A stretch of 64,000 bases of DNA from Sipunculus nudus. Its lineage: Eukaryota > Annelida > Sipuncula > Golfingiida > Sipunculidae. Positions 47,701-62,700 of the stretch are shown one piece after another (the stretch's first letter is position 1; the number at the start of each line of letters is the position of its first letter). Location of the stretch: contig CM049310.1 of the NCBI GenBank assembly GCA_026874595.1, positions 65,738,056 to 65,802,055 of the forward strand, given 5' to 3'. The position numbers and the translations under genes are program-made. A model generated the notes under the pieces. That model saw nothing but the letters and a program-made list of their open reading frames with translations, was not told the DNA's origin and did no database searches.

Positions 47701-50700
47701 TTAAAATCAACGCGAAATTGAAAAGAAATTGAATATTAGTCGTATCCGCCTGCTCTAAAACGCTCACTTGTGCCACTCTAATTTATATACCACGGGACTA
47801 CCAGTGCAAAGTACTTTCCGTTGATACCAAACTTGATGGGTTGTTAAGCGTTTTAAAATATATATAACACTTTAAAATCCACGGGAAATTAAAAAAAATT
47901 GAATAATAGTCGTATCAGGCTGCTGTAAAACACTCACTTGTGCCACTCTGATTTTTATACCATGGGGCTACCAGTGAAAATTACTTTCCGTTGATACCAA
48001 ACTTGATGGGTTGTTTAGCGTATTTAAATATATATAACACTTTTAAATCCTAGAGAAATTAAAAAAAAATGAATAATAGTCGTATCAGGCTGCTCTAAAA
48101 CGCTCACTTGTGCCACTCTGATTTTTATACCATGGGGCTACCAGTGAAAATTACTTTCCGTTGATACCAAACTTGATGGGTTGTTTAGCGTATTTAAATA
48201 TATATAACACTTTTAAATCCAAGAGAAATTAAAAAAAAATGAATAATAGTCGTATCTGACTGCTCTAAAACACTCACTTGTGCCACTCTAATTTTTATAC
48301 CATGTGACTACCAGTGAAAAGTACTTTCCGTTGATACCAAACTTGATGAGTTGTTTAGCGTATTTAAATATATATAACACTTTAAAATCAACGCGAAATT
48401 GAAAAGAAATTGAATATTAGTCGTATCCGCCTGCTCTAAAACGCTCACTTGTGCCACTCTAATTTTTATACCATGGGACTACCAGTGAAAAGTACTTTCC
48501 GTTGATACCAAACTTGATGGGTTGTTAAGCGTATTTAAATATATATAACACTTTTTAATCTAAGAGAAATTAAAAAAAATGAATAATAGTCGTATCTGAC
48601 TGCTCTAAAACGCTCACTTGTGCCACTCTAATTTTTATACCCTGTGACTACCAGTAAAAAGTACTTTCCGTTGGTACCAAACTTGATGAGTTGTTAAGCG
48701 TATTTAAATATATATAACACTTTAAAATCCACAGGAAATTAAAAAAAAAATGAATAATAGTCGTATCAGGCTGCTCTTAAACGGTCACTTGTGCCACTCT
48801 GATTTTTATACCATGTGACCACCAGTGAAAAGTACTTTCCGTTGATACCAAACTTGATGGGTTGTTTAGCGTATTTAAATATATATAACACTTTAAAATC
48901 AACGCGAAATTTAAAAAAATGAATAATAGTCGTATCTGACTGCTCTAAAACGCTCACTTGTGCCACTCTAATTTTTATACCATGTGACTATCAGTGAAAA
49001 GTACTTTTCGTTGATACCAAACTTGATGAATTGTTAAGCGTATTAAAATATATATAACACTTTAAAATCAACGCGAAATTTAAAAAAATGAATAATAGTC
49101 GTATTTGACTGCTCTAAAACGCTCACTTGTGCCACTCTAATTTTTATACCATGGGACTACCAGTGAAAAATACTTTCCGTTGGTACCAAACTTGATGAGT
49201 TGTTAAGCGTATTTAAATATATATAACACTTTAAAATCCACGGGAAATAAAAAAAATGAATAATAGTCGTCTCAGGCTGCTCTAAAACGCTCACTTGTGC
49301 CACTCTAATTTATATACCATGGGACTACCAGTGCAAAGTACTTTCCGTTGATACCAAACTTGATGGGTTGTTTAGCGTATTTAAAGATATATAACACTTT
49401 TAAATCCAAGAGAAATTTAAAAAAATGAATAATAGTCGTATTTGACTGCTCTAAAACGCTCACTTGTGCCACTCTAATTTTTATACCATGTGACTACCAG
49501 TAAAAAATACTTTCCGTTGATACCAAACTTGATGAGTTGTTAAGCGTATTTAAATATATATAACACTTTAAAATCCACGGGAAATAAAAAAAATGAATAA
49601 TAGTCGTCTCAGGCTGCTCTAAAACGCTCACTTGTGCCACTCTAATTTATATACCATGGGACTACCAGTGCAAAGTACTTTCCGTTGATACCAAACTTGA
49701 TGGGTTGTTTAGCGTATTTAAAGATATATAACACTTTTAAATCCAAGAGAAATTTAAAAAAATGAATAATAGTCGTATCCCACTGCTCTAAAACGCTCAC
49801 TTGTGCCACTCTAATTTTTATACCATGTGACTACCAGTAAAAAATACTTTCCGTTGATACCAAACTTGATGAGTTGTTAAGCGTATTTAAATATATATAA
49901 CACTTTAAAATCCACGGGAAATAAAAAAAATGAATAATAGTCGTCTCAGGCTGCTCTAAAACGCTCACTTGTGCCACTCTAATTTATATACCATGGGACT
50001 ACCAGTGCAAAGTACTTTCCGTTGATACCAAACTTGATGGGTTGTTTAGCGTATTTAAAGATATATAACACTTTTAAATCCAAGAGAAATTTAAAAAAAT
50101 GAATAATAGTCGTATCCCACTGCTCTAAAACGCTCACTTGTGCCACTCTAATTTTTATACCATGTGACTACCAGTAAAAAATACTTTCCGTTGATACCAA
50201 ACTTGATGAGTTGTTAAGCGTATTTAAATATATATAACACTTTAAAATCCACGGGAAATAAAAAAAAATGAATAATAGTCGTATCAGGCTGCTCTAAAAC
50301 GCTCACTTGTGCCACTCTAATTTTTATACCATGGGACTACCAGTGCAAAGTACTTTCCGTTGATACCAAACTTGATGGGTTGTTTAGCGTATTTAAAGAT
50401 ATATAACACTTTTAAATCCAAGAGAAATTAAAAAAAATGAATAATAGTCGTATCCCACTGCTCTAAAACGCTCACTTGTGCCACTCTAATTTTTATACCA
50501 TGTGACTACCAGTAAAAAATACTTTCCGTTGATACCAAACTTGATGAGTTGTTAAGCGTATTTAAATATATATATAACACTTTAAAATCCACGGGAAATA
50601 AAAAAAAATGAATAATAGTCGTATCAGGCTGCTCTAAAACGCTCACTTGTGCCACTCTAATTTTTATACCATGGGACTACCAGTGAAAAGTACTTTCCGT

Positions 50701-53700
50701 TGATACCAAACTTGATGGGTTGTTTAGCGTATTTTAAAATATATAACACTTTTAAATTCAAGAGAAATTTTAAAAAAATGAATAATAGTCGTATCTGACT
50801 GCTCTAAAACGCTCACTTGTGCCACTCTAATTTTTATACCATGTGACTACCAGTGAAAAGTACTTTCCGTTGATACCAAACTTAATGAGTTGTTAAGCGT
50901 ATTTAAATATATATAACACTTTAAAATCAACGCGAAATTGAAAAAAAAATGAATATTAGTCGTATCCCCCTGCTCTAAAACGCTCACTTGTGCCACTCTA
51001 ATTTTTATATCATGTGACTACCAGTGAAAAGTGCTTTCCGTTGTTACCAAACTTGATGAGTTGTTAAGCGTATTTAAATATATATATAACACTTTAAAAT
51101 CCACGGGAAATAAAAAAAATGAATAATAGTCGTCTCACGCTGCTCTAAAACGCTCACTTGTGCCACTCTAATTTATATACCATGCGACTACCTGTGAAAA
51201 GTACTTTCCGTTGATACCAAACTTGATGGGTTGTTTAGCGTATTTAAAGATATATAACACTTTTAAATCCAAGAGAAATTTAAAAAAATGAATAATAGTC
51301 GTATCCCACTGCTCTAAAACGCTCACTTGTGCCACTCTAATTTTTATACCATGTGACTACCAGTAAAAAAATACTTTCCGTTGATACCAAACTTGATGAG
51401 TTGTTAAGCGTATTTAAATATATATAACACTTTAAAATCCACGGGAAATAAAAAAAATGAATAATAGTCGTCTCAGGCTGCTCTAAAACGCTCACTTGTG
51501 CCACTCTAATTTATATACCATGGGACTACCAGTGCAAAGTACTTTCCGTTGATACCAAACTTGATGGGTTGTTTAGCGTATTTAAAGATATATAACACTT
51601 TTAAATCCAAGAGAAATTTAAAAAAATGAATAATAGTCGTATCCCACTGCTCTAAAACGCTCACTTGTGCCACTCTAATTTTTATACCATGTGACTACCA
51701 GTAAAAAATACTTTCCGTTGATACCAAACTTGATGAGTTGTTAAGCGTATTTAAATATATATATAACACTTTAAAATCCACGGGAAATAAAAAAAAATGA
51801 ATAAAAGTCGTATCAGGCTGCTCTAAAACGCTCACTTGTGCCACTCTAATTTTTATACCATGGGACTACCAGTGAAAAGTACTTTCCGTTGATACCAAAC
51901 TTGATGGGTTGTTTAGCGTATTTTAAAATATATAACACTTTTAAATTCAAGAGAAATTTAAAAAAAATGAATAATAGTCGTATCTGACTGCTCTAAAACG
52001 CTCACTTGTGCCACTCTAATTTTTATACCATGTGACTACCAGTGAAAAGTACTTTCCGTTGATACCAAACTTAATGAGTTGTTAAGCGTATTTAAATATA
52101 TATAACACTTTAAAATCAACGCGAAATTGAAAAAAAAATGAATATTAGTCGTATCCCCCTGCTCTAAAACGCTCACTTGTGCCACTCTAATTTTTATATC
52201 ATGTGACTACCAGTGAAAAGTGCTTTCCGTTGTTACCAAACTTGATCAGTTGTTAAGCGTATTTAAATATATATATAACACTTTAAAATCCACGGGAAAT
52301 AAAAAAAAATGAATATTTGTCGTATCAGGCTGCTCTAAAACGCTCACTTGTGCCACTCTAATTTTTATACCATGGGACTACCAGTGAAAAGTACTTTCCG
52401 TTGATACCAAACTTGATGGGTTGTTTAGCGTATTTTAAAATATATAACACTTTTAAATTCAAGAGAAATTTAAAAAAAATGAATATTAGTCGTATCTGAC
52501 TGCTCTAAAACGCTCACTTGTGCCACTCTAATTTTTATACCATGTGACTACCAGTGAAAAGTACTTTCCGTTGATACCAAACTTAATGAGTTGTTAAGCG
52601 TATTTAAATATATATAACACTTTAAAATCCACAGGAAATTAAAAAAAAAAATGAATAATAGTCGTATCAGGCTGCTCTTAAACGGTCACTTGTGCCACTC
52701 TGATTTTTATAGCATGTGACCACCAGTGAAAAGTACTTTCCGTTGATACCAAACTTGATGGGTTGTTTAGCGTATTTAAATATATATAACACTTTAAAAT
52801 CAACGCGAAATTTAAAAAAATGAATAATAGTCGTATCTGACTGCTCTAAAACGCTCACTTGTGCCACTCTAATTTTTATACCATGCGACTATCAGTGAAA
52901 AGTACTTTTCGTTGATACCAAACTTGATGAGTTGTTAAGCGTATTTAAATATATATAACACTTTAAAATCAACGCGAAATTTAAAAAAATGAATAATAGT
53001 CGTATTTGACTGCTCTAAAACGCTCACTTGTGCCACTCTAATTTTTATACCATGGGACTACCAGTGAAAAATACTTTCCGTTGGTACCAACCTTGATGAG
53101 TTGTTAAGCGTATTTAAATATATATAACACTTTAAAATCCACGGGAAATAAAAAAAATGAATAATAGTCGTCTCAGGCTGCTCTAAAACGCTCACTTGTG
53201 CCACTCTAATTTATATACCATGGGACTACCAGTGCAAAGTACTTTCCGTTGATACCAAACTTGATGGGTTGTTTAGCGTATTTAAAGATATATAACACTT
53301 TTAAATCCAAGAGAAATTAAAAAAAATGAATAATAGTCGTATCCCACTGCTCTAAAACGCTCACTTGTGCCACTCTAATTTTTATACCATGTGACTACCA
53401 GTAAAAAATACTTTCCGTTGATACCAAACTTGATGAGTTGTTAAGCGTATTTAAATATATATAACACTTTAAAATCCACGGGAAATAAAAAAAATGAATA
53501 ATAGTCGTCTCAGGCTGCTCTAAAACGCTCACTTGTGCCACTCTAATTTATATACCATGGGACTACCAGTGCAAAGTACTTTCCGTTGATACCAAACTTG
53601 ATGGGTTGTTTAGCGTATTTAAAGATATATAACACTTTTAAATCCAAGAGAAATTTAAAAAAATGAATAATAGTCGTATCCCACTGCTCTAAAACGCTCA

Positions 53701-54060
53701 CTTGTGCCACTCTAATTTTTATACCATGTGACTACCAGTAAAAAATACTTTCCGTTGATACCAAACTTGATGAGTTGTTAAGCGTATTTAAATATATATA
53801 ACACTTTAAAATCCACGGGAAATAAAAAAAAATGAATAATAGTCGTATCAGGCTGCTCTAAAACGCTCACTTGTGCCACTCTAATTTTTATACCATGGGA
53901 CTACCAGTGAAAAGTACTTTCCGTTGATACCAAACTTGATGGGTTGTTTAGCGTATTTTAAAATATATAACACTTTTAAATTCAAGAGAAATTTAAAAAA
54001 AATGAATAATAGTCGTATCTGACTGCTCTAAAACGCTCACTTGTGCCACTCTAATTTTTA
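44741..54060 (-). repeat. ~170-bp satellite, right arm part 1 (about 55 monomers, inverted)
   Basis: Same monomer family on the minus strand. Local dimer repeats with a ~338-bp period are clear around 49260-50300 (GTCGTCTCAGGCTGC at 49267, 49607 and 49944). A larger block recurs with a shift of about 3901 bp, or 23 monomers (48766-49470 against 52667-53370). Confidence 0.95.
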
Positions 54061-54099
54061 GCTCAGCTGACTATAAGTCATCTGAGCTATAGTCGTGGT

Positions 54100-54193
54100 C
54101 CATTGTCCGTCGTCCGTCCGTCTGTCCGTCCGTCCGTCCGTCAGTCCGTCCGTCCGTCCGTCCGTCCGTCCGTCCGTCCGTCCGTCCGTCCGT
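54100..54193 (+). repeat. (GTCC)n microsatellite
   Basis: About 20 near-perfect GTCC units, with GTCT and GTCA variants, directly after the 5' hairpin. A GTCY run in this position is a family trait seen also near 18931 and 28640. Confidence 0.95.
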
Positions 54194-55496
54194 AGATGTG
54201 GCACGTTTTGAAACCGTAAGACCTAGGAATCCAAAATTCGGCATAATGTTAGATGTCCCCAAGATCTCCTACCAAGCCGAAAACTGGGTGTTTGCAACTT
54301 CGTTCCTTTGAGAAATTAAGGAAAAACCTCAATTTTTTATTAAAAACCTATTTTCACACTTCAGGACTGCCTAATATCAAAACCACTCATCTGTTTTACC
54401 TCATATTTACCTTAAATATTCCTCTATATAGTTCCTATGTACATGCCAGAAATTATGTCTTTATTATTTAATTTAAAAAAGTTATGGGCCCAAACATAAT
54501 GCATTTTGTAAAAAATCAGAAAAGATATTTGATCACTTAACACAAAAAATGTTAATGCTATGGACCTTTTTCCAGTAATATAACTTTAATTAATCAAAAT
54601 TAAATTGTATACCCAAAATTAGATGAAAATCTTTTAAATTCTTTAAAATATTAATAAAAATAAAAAATTTGTACCTTAAATTTTGCCCAACTTTGACCAT
54701 GGCACGTTTATTTCCTGTAAGTACTGTGGATTTAATTTTCACAGCATGTTTTTGTTAGCATTTCAACTGTTAACACCAAAAATTTGAAACCAGTTGATGA
54801 AAAATTGTAGATTTTATTCAAGTTTTCATGCACCATGTAACATATTGTTTACATCAAGCTAGTGTTATGCAGTTTGCAAGAGCTCAGCTCCCCAGCTTCA
54901 GCTCTTAGTTCCTTAAATTCGGCATACAGTTAGATGTCTCCAAAATGCCCTACCATGCCAAGAATTTGGTCACTAGGACATTCGAGATATTAATGAAAAA
55001 CTTCATTTTTCCATTAAAAACCCATTGTTACACTTCAAGACTGCCTAATATCAAAACCACTGATCTGACTTTAATCATAAATAATATACATATTTTTCAT
55101 TCTCTATGCACATGCCAGAATGATGTCAGTACTGTGTAATTGTTTTAAGTTATGGGCCCAAACATAATGCACTTTGTAAAAAATCAAGAAATATATTTAC
55201 TCCCTTAACAAGAGCATTGCTGAAGCTAGAGATTTTTTTGTCAGGGATGTAACATTATTTAATCAAGATTCAATTGAATACCCAAAATTAGTTCTGAATT
55301 TTTCAAATTTTATTTAGTATAAATATAAAATTAGTACCTTAAATTTTGCCCAACTGTGACCATGGCACGTTTGTTTCCCGTGAGCACTGTTGATATAATT
55401 TTCATATCATGCACACATAAGCATTTCAGCTTTTTAGTTTAGAAAGCTTAAAGAAATTGGCCAAAAATTGTAGCTTTTATTAATGTTTTTTATGAG

Positions 55497-55637
55497 ACCC
55501 TGTCAGACTTTGGCTCTCTCCAGCCCCTCTTGAGTCACCTGTATGTTGACCTTGTTGACCTTTCATCAAATTATGCACGCTTGAGGCGAGGTATACATGG
55601 AATCCAGGCAGCTTATGGCAAGCCACAGTTGATCCAG
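55497..55637 (+). other. Captured-looking exon, 47 codons
   Basis: Between TTTTTTATGAG and a GTGTCC donor lies a 141-bp open stretch, exactly 47 codons in phase 0: TLSDFGSLQPLLSHLYVDLV, DLSSNYARLRRGIHGIQAAY, GKPQLIQ. It is richer in G+C than the element around it, and the homologous modules of other copies lack it as far as I can see. Helitron-like elements are known to pick up host exons. I do not recognise the parent gene, and the acceptor lacks a strong pyrimidine tract. Confidence 0.4.
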
Positions 55638-56714
55638 GTGTCCAACCCAACTCATCTAGTAGTTTTAACCAAGAACATAACAAAAAACAATAAATTAATA
55701 AATTTTTATTGGTTTTTAATAACAAATTAAAGAAAAGTAGAAAAGGAATTTGTTAGTTTATAATAACAGGAAATTAACTTGCAGTTACTGATGATGTAAG
55801 AATCTTGTATCGATGGGTAGAATGTCACATATTCCAAATAACACCATGCAGTCACCTATGGCATTTTTCAGTTCAATTTTAATGATAAAGAAGTAAATCA
55901 TATTATTCATTACTAATCATTAGGGATCATATGAAGGAAATTAGACAAAGATGCAGTTGATAATATTAATCTAGATTCCTGCTGTGTCTAGTGTGTACAT
56001 TGATGTGAAATTAGTCCAAAATGAATTTTTTACAGTTATTTTTTAATATAAATAAAAGCCATAAAACCAGGTACTTATGATCATTATTTAAATGTGTGAA
56101 TTTTGTATATTCTGGATTCTCAACATCATTGTTTGGTGAAAACTGAATAAATTCCAGACATGGTGCAAATACTTTGTAATTGTATTTAAATACAAATATG
56201 ATTTTGTACTCCATTATAAAATTTCTTGCATAAAGAATGGGAATTCAGGTAAAAATGAAAATATATGAATACTCGTGCAAATACTTTCAAAATGTATTCA
56301 TGAATGCATTCATGAATATATTCTTTAATATTATTTTAATAATCATATCAGTTATATTTCATTTTGAAAAAATCATATGATTCTCTTATTATTTTTAATA
56401 AAAATTATATTTAGGACAATATTTGTATTTTTTTTAATAAATAGTTCAACTCTTATATTATATGTTCTGCTTATAAGTTATATGGCCAAGTCAAAATCTG
56501 TGTGACAATAGTACTCCATTTGTTAATAAAATAAATGAAATCAATCCTCTTCCCTGTCTCCAAAGGTACTATCAAAATCATACATAAGCTAAACAACAAC
56601 AACTCATAATACAGCTTATATTTATTACCACACAAAACCAGCATGTGCCTCATTTCTAAATAATATTTTTTTATCATATATAACAGCTGAGCGTCGTGAC
56701 CCATAGGTCCCTTG

Positions 56715-59700
56715 TTATACCATGTGACTACCAGTGAAAAGTACTTTCCGTTGATACCAAACTTAATGAGTTGTTAAGCGTATTTAAATATATATAACAC
56801 TTTAAAATCAACGCGAAATTGAAAAAAAAATGAATATTAGTCGTATCCCCCTGCTCTAAAACGCTCACTTGTGCCACTCTAATTTTTATATCATGTGACT
56901 ACCAGTGAAAAGTGCTTTCCGTTGTTACCAAACTTGATGAGTTGTTAAGCGTATTTAAATATATATATAACACTTTAAAATCCACGGGAAATAAAAAAAA
57001 ATGAATATTAGTCGTATCAGGCTGCTCTAAAACGCTCACTTGTGCCACTCTAATTTTTATACCATGGGACTACCAGTGAAAAGTACTTTCCGTTGATACC
57101 AAACTTGATGGGTTGTTTAGCGTATTTTAAAATATATAACACTTTTAAATTCAAGAGAAATTTAAAAAAAATGAATAATAGTCGTATCTGACTGCTCTAA
57201 AACGCTCACTTGTGCCACTCTAATTTTTATACCATGTGACTACCAGTGAAAAGTACTTTCCGTTGATACCAAACTTAATGAGTTGTTAAGCGTATTTAAA
57301 TATATATAACACTTTAAAATCAACATCGAAATTGAAAAAAAAAATGAATATTAGTCGTATCCCCCTGCTCTAAAACGCTCACTTGTGCCACTCTAATTTT
57401 TATATCATGTGACTACCAGTGAAAAGTACTTTCCGTTGGTACCAAACTTGATGAGTTGTTAAGCGTATTTAAATATATATAACACTTTAAAATCCACAGG
57501 AAATTAAAAAAAAAAAAATGAATAATAGTCGTATCAGGCTGCTCTTAAACGGTCACCTGTGCCACTCTGATTTTTATACCATGGGACTACCAGTGAAAAG
57601 TACTTTCCGTTGATACCAAACTTGATGGGTTGTTAAGCGTATTTAAATATATATAACACTTTTAAATCTAAGAGAAATTAAAAAAAAAATGAATAATAGT
57701 CGTATCTGACTGCTCTAAAACGCTCACTTGTGCCACTCTAATTTTTATACCATGTGACTACCATTGAAAAGTATTTTCCGTTGATACCAAACTTGATGAG
57801 TTGTTAAGCGTATTTAAATATATATAACACTTTAAAATCAACGCGAAATTGAAAAAAAATTGAATATTAGTCGTATCCGCCTGCTCTAAAACGCTCACTT
57901 GTGCCACTCTAATTTATATACCACGGGACTACCAGTGCAAAGTACTTTCCGTTGATACCAAACTTGATGGGTTGTTAAGCATATTTAAATATATATAACA
58001 CTTTAAAATCAACGCGAAATTGAAAAGAAATTGAATATTAGTCGTATCCGCCTGCTCTAAAACGCTCACTTGTGCCACTCTAATTTTTATACCATGGGAC
58101 TACCAGTGAAAAGTACTTTCCGTTGATACCAAACTTGATGGGTTGTTAAGCGTATTTAAATATATATAACACTTTTAAATCTCAGAGAAATTAAAAAAAA
58201 ATGAATAATAGTCGTATCTGACTGCTCTAAAACGCTCACTTGTGCCACTCTAATTTTTATACCATGTGACTACCAGTGAAAAGTACTTTCCGTTGGTACC
58301 AAACTTGATGGGTTGTTTAGCGTATTTAAATATATATAACACTTTAAAATCAACGCGAAATTGAAAAAAAAATTGAATATTAGTCGTATCCGCCTGCTCT
58401 AAAACGCTCACTTGTGCCACTCTAATTTATATACCATGGGACTACCAGTGCAAAGTACTTTCCGTTGATTCCAAACTTGATGAGTTGTTAAGCGTATTTA
58501 AATATATATAACACTTTAAAATCAACGCGAAATTGAAAAAAAAATTGAATATTAGTCGTATCCGCCTGCTCTAAAACGCTCACTTGTGCCACTCTAAAAT
58601 TCGTACCTTGTGACTACCTGTTAAAAGTACTTTCCGTTGATACCAAACTTGATGGGTAGTTTAGCGTAATTAAAATTTTATATCACTTTAAAATTCACGC
58701 TAAATTAAAATAAAATTAAATTAGGGTCGTATTTGATTGCTCTAAAACGCTCACTTGTGCAACTCTAAATTTCATACCATGTGACTACCAGTAAAAAGTA
58801 CTTTCCGTTCATACCATACTTAATGGGTTGTTTAGCGTAATTAAAATTTTATAACACTTTAAAATTCACGCTAAATTGAAATAAAATTGAATAAAAGTCG
58901 TATTTGACTTCTCTAAAACGCTCACTTGTGCCACTCTAAAATTCATACCATGCGACTACCTGTGAAAGGTACTTTCCGTTGATACCAAACTTGATGAGTT
59001 GTTAAGCGTATTTAAATATATATATAACACTTTAAAATCCACGGGAAATAAAAAAAAATGAATAATAGTCGTATCAGGCTGCTCTAAAACGCTCACTTGT
59101 GCCACTCTAATTTTTATACCATGGGACTACCAGTAAAAAATACTTTCCGTTGATACCAAACTTGATGAGTTGTTAAGCGTATTTAAATATATATAACACT
59201 TTAAAATCCACGGGAAATAAAAAAAATGAATAATAGTCGTCTCAGGCTGCTCTAAAACGCTCACTTGTGCCACTCTAATTTATATACCATGCGACTACCT
59301 GTGAAAAGTACTTTCCGTTGATACCAAACTTGATGGGTTGTTTAGCGTATTTAAAGATATATAACACTTTTAAATCCAAGAGAAATTTAAAAAAATGAAT
59401 AATAGTCGTATCCCACTGCTCTAAAACGCTCACTTGTGCCACTCTAATTTTTATACCATGTGACTACCAGTAAAAAATACTTTCCGTTGATACCAAACTT
59501 GATGAGTTGTTAAGCGTATTTAAATATATATATATAACACATTAAAATCCACGGGAAATAAAAAAAAATGAATAATAGTCGTATCAGGCTGCTCTAAAAC
59601 GCTCACTTGTGCCACTCTAATTTATATACCATGGGACTACTAGTGAAAAGTACTTTGCGTTGATACCAAACTTGATGGGTTGTTTAGCGTATTTTAAAAT

Positions 59701-62700
59701 ATATAACACTTTTAAATCCAAGAGAAATTTAAAAAAAATGAATAATAGTCGTATCTGACTGCTCTAAAACGCTCACTTGTGCCACTCTAATTTTTATACC
59801 ATGTGACTACCAGTGAAAAGTACTTTCCGTTGATACCAAACTTAATGAGTTGTTAAGCGTATTTAAATATATATAACACTTTAAAATCAACGCGAAATTG
59901 AAAAAAAAATGAATATTAGTCGTATCCCCCTGCTCTAAAACGCTCACTTGTGCCACTCTAATTTTTATATCATGTGACTACCAGTGAAAAGTACTTTCCG
60001 TTGGTACCAAACTTGATGAGTTGTTAATCGTATTTAAATATATATAACACTTTAAAATCCACAGGAAATTAAAAAAAAAATGAATAATAGTCGTATCAGG
60101 CTGCTCTTAAACGGTCACTTGTGCCACTCTGATTTTTATACCATGGGACTACCAGTGAAAAGTACTTTCCGTTGATACCAAACTTGATGGGTTGTTAAGC
60201 GTATTTAAATATATATAACACTTTTAAATCTAAGAGAAATTAAAAAAAATGAATAATAGTCGTATCTGACTGCTCTAAAACGCTCACTTGTGCCACTCTA
60301 ATTTTTATACCATGTGACTACCAGTGAAAAGTACTTTCCGTTGATACCAAACTTGATGAGTTGTTTAGCGTATTTAAATATATATAACACTTTAAAATCA
60401 ACGCGAAATTGAAAAGAAATTGAATATTAGTCGTATCCGCCTGCTCTAAAACGCTCACTTGTGCCACTCTAATTTTTATACCATGGGACTACCAGTGAAA
60501 AGTACTTTCCGTTGATACCAAACTTGATGGGTTGTTAAGCGTATTTAAATATATATAACACTTTTAAATCTCAGAGAAATTTAAAAAAATGAATAATAGT
60601 CGTATCTGACTGCTCTAAAACGCTCACTTGTGCCACTCTAATTTTTATACCATGTGACTACCAGTGAAATGTACTTTCCGTTGGTACCAAACTTGATGGG
60701 TTGTTTAGCGTATTTAAATATATATAACACTTTAAAATCAACGCAAAATTTAAAAAAATGAATAATAGTCGTATCTGACTGCTCTAAAACGCTCACTTGT
60801 GCCACTCTAATTTTTATACCATGTGACTACCAGTGAAGAGTACTTTTCGTTGATACCAAACTTGATGAGTTGTTAAGCGTATTTAAATATATATAACACT
60901 TTAAAATCAACGCGAAATTGAAAAAAAATTGAATATTAGTCGTATCCGCCTGCTCTAAAACGCTCACTTGTGCCACTCTAATTTATATACCATGGGACTA
61001 CCAGTGCAAAGTACTTTCCGTTGATACCAAACTTGATGGGTTGTTAAGCGTTTTTAAATATATATAACACTTTAAAATCCACGGGAAATTAAAAAAAAAA
61101 TGAATAATAGTCGTATCAGGCTGCTCTAAAACGCTCACTTGTGCCACTCTGATTTTTATACCATGGGACTACCAGTGAAAAGTACTTTCCGTTGATACCA
61201 AACTTGATGGGTTGTTAAGCGTATTTAAATATATATAACACTTTAAAATCAACGCGAAATTGAAAAAAAATTGAATATTAGTCGTATCCGCCTGCTCTAA
61301 AACGCTCACTTGTGCCACTCTAATTTATATACCATGGGTCTACCAGTGCAAAGTACTTTCCGTTGATACCAAACTTGATGAGTTGTTAAGCGTATTTAAA
61401 TATATATAACACTTTAAAATCAACGCGAAATTGAAAAAAAATTGAATATTAGTCGTATCCGCCTGCTCTAAAACGCTCACTTGTGCCACTCTAAAATTCA
61501 TACCATGTGAATACCAGTAAAAAGTACTTTCCGTTGATACCAAACTTGATGGGTAGTTTAGCGTAATTAAAATTTTATATCACTTTAAAATTCACGCTAA
61601 ATTAAAATAAAATTAAATTAAAGTCGTATTTGATTGCTCTAAAACGCTCACTTGTGCAACTCTAAATTTCATACCATGTGACTACCAGTAAAAAGTACTT
61701 TCCGTTCATACCATACTTAATGGGTTGTTTAGCGTAATTAAAATTTTATAACACTTTAAAATTCACGCTAAATTAAAATAAAATTGAAAAAAAGTCGTAT
61801 TTGACTTCTCTAAAACGCTCACTTGTGCCACTCTAAAATTCATACCATGCGACTACCCGTGAAAAGTACTTTCCGTTGATACCAAACTTGATGGGTTGTT
61901 TAGCGTATTTAAAGATAAATAACACTTTAAAATTCACGCTAAATTTAAAAAAAAAATGAATAATAGTCGTATCTGACTGCTCTGAAACGCACACTTGTGC
62001 CACTCTAAAATTCATACCATGTGAATACCAGTAAAAAGTCCTTTCCGTTGATACCAAACTTGATGGGTTGTTTAGCGTATTTAAAGATGTATAATACTTT
62101 AAAATTCACGCTAAATAAAAAAATTTGAATAAAAGTCGTACTTGACTGCTCTAAAACGCTCACTTGTGCCACTCTAAAATTCATACCATAAGACTACCAG
62201 TGAAAAGTTCTTTCCGTTGATACCAAACTTGATGGGTTGTTTAGCGTAATTAAAATTTTATCACTTTAAAATTCACGCTAAATTAAAATAAAATTGAATA
62301 ATAGTCGTATTTGACTGCTCTAAAACACTCACTTGTGCCACTCTAAAATTCATACCATGTGAATACAAGTAAAAAGTCCTTTCCGTTGATACCAAACTTG
62401 ATGGGTTGTTTAGCGTATTTAAAGATGTATAATACTTTAAAATTCACGCTAAATTAAAAAAAAATTAATAACAGTCGTACTTGACTGCTCTAAAACGCTC
62501 ACTTGTGCCACTCTAAAATTCATACCATGTGAATACCAGTAAAAAGTCCTTTCCGTTTATACCAAACGTGATGAGTTGTTAAGCGTATTTAAAGATTAAT
62601 AACACTTTAAAATTCACGCTAAATTAAAAAAAAACAATGAATAATAGTCGTATCTGACTGCTCTAAAACGCATACTTGTGCCACTCTAAAATTCATACCA

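Larger units (their letters stand above)
54061..56714 (+). mobile_element. GCTCAG-hairpin element inserted in the satellite, 2654 bp
   Basis: The undisturbed satellite reads CTAATTTTTATACCATG. Here CTAATTTTTA is followed by GCTCAGCTGACTATAAGTCA and, at the other end, CAGCTGAGCGTCGTGACCCA, TAGGTCCCTTG and then TTATACCATG. Either TTA is a 3-bp duplication (54058-54060 and 56715-56717), or the element starts TTAGCTCAG and lies between two T without duplication, as in Helentron-like insertions. It carries the 5' hairpin, a GTCC microsatellite, two ~680-bp modules and a captured-looking exon. It is the cleanest copy of the family in the window because the satellite defines both ends. Confidence 0.75.

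Noticed and set aside
54058-54090. tRNA-like box A (TAGCTCAGCTGAC) suggesting a SINE
   Set aside because: The sequence forms a simple hairpin, no box B or poly(A) tail was found, and the element is 2.6 kb with GTCC repeats.
41180-62057. Many 60-105 codon frames with VSVLEQ and STESTFHWKSHG peptides
   Set aside because: Each is a read through one or two satellite monomers; most copies are broken by stops or indels and period-3 conservation is not evident.
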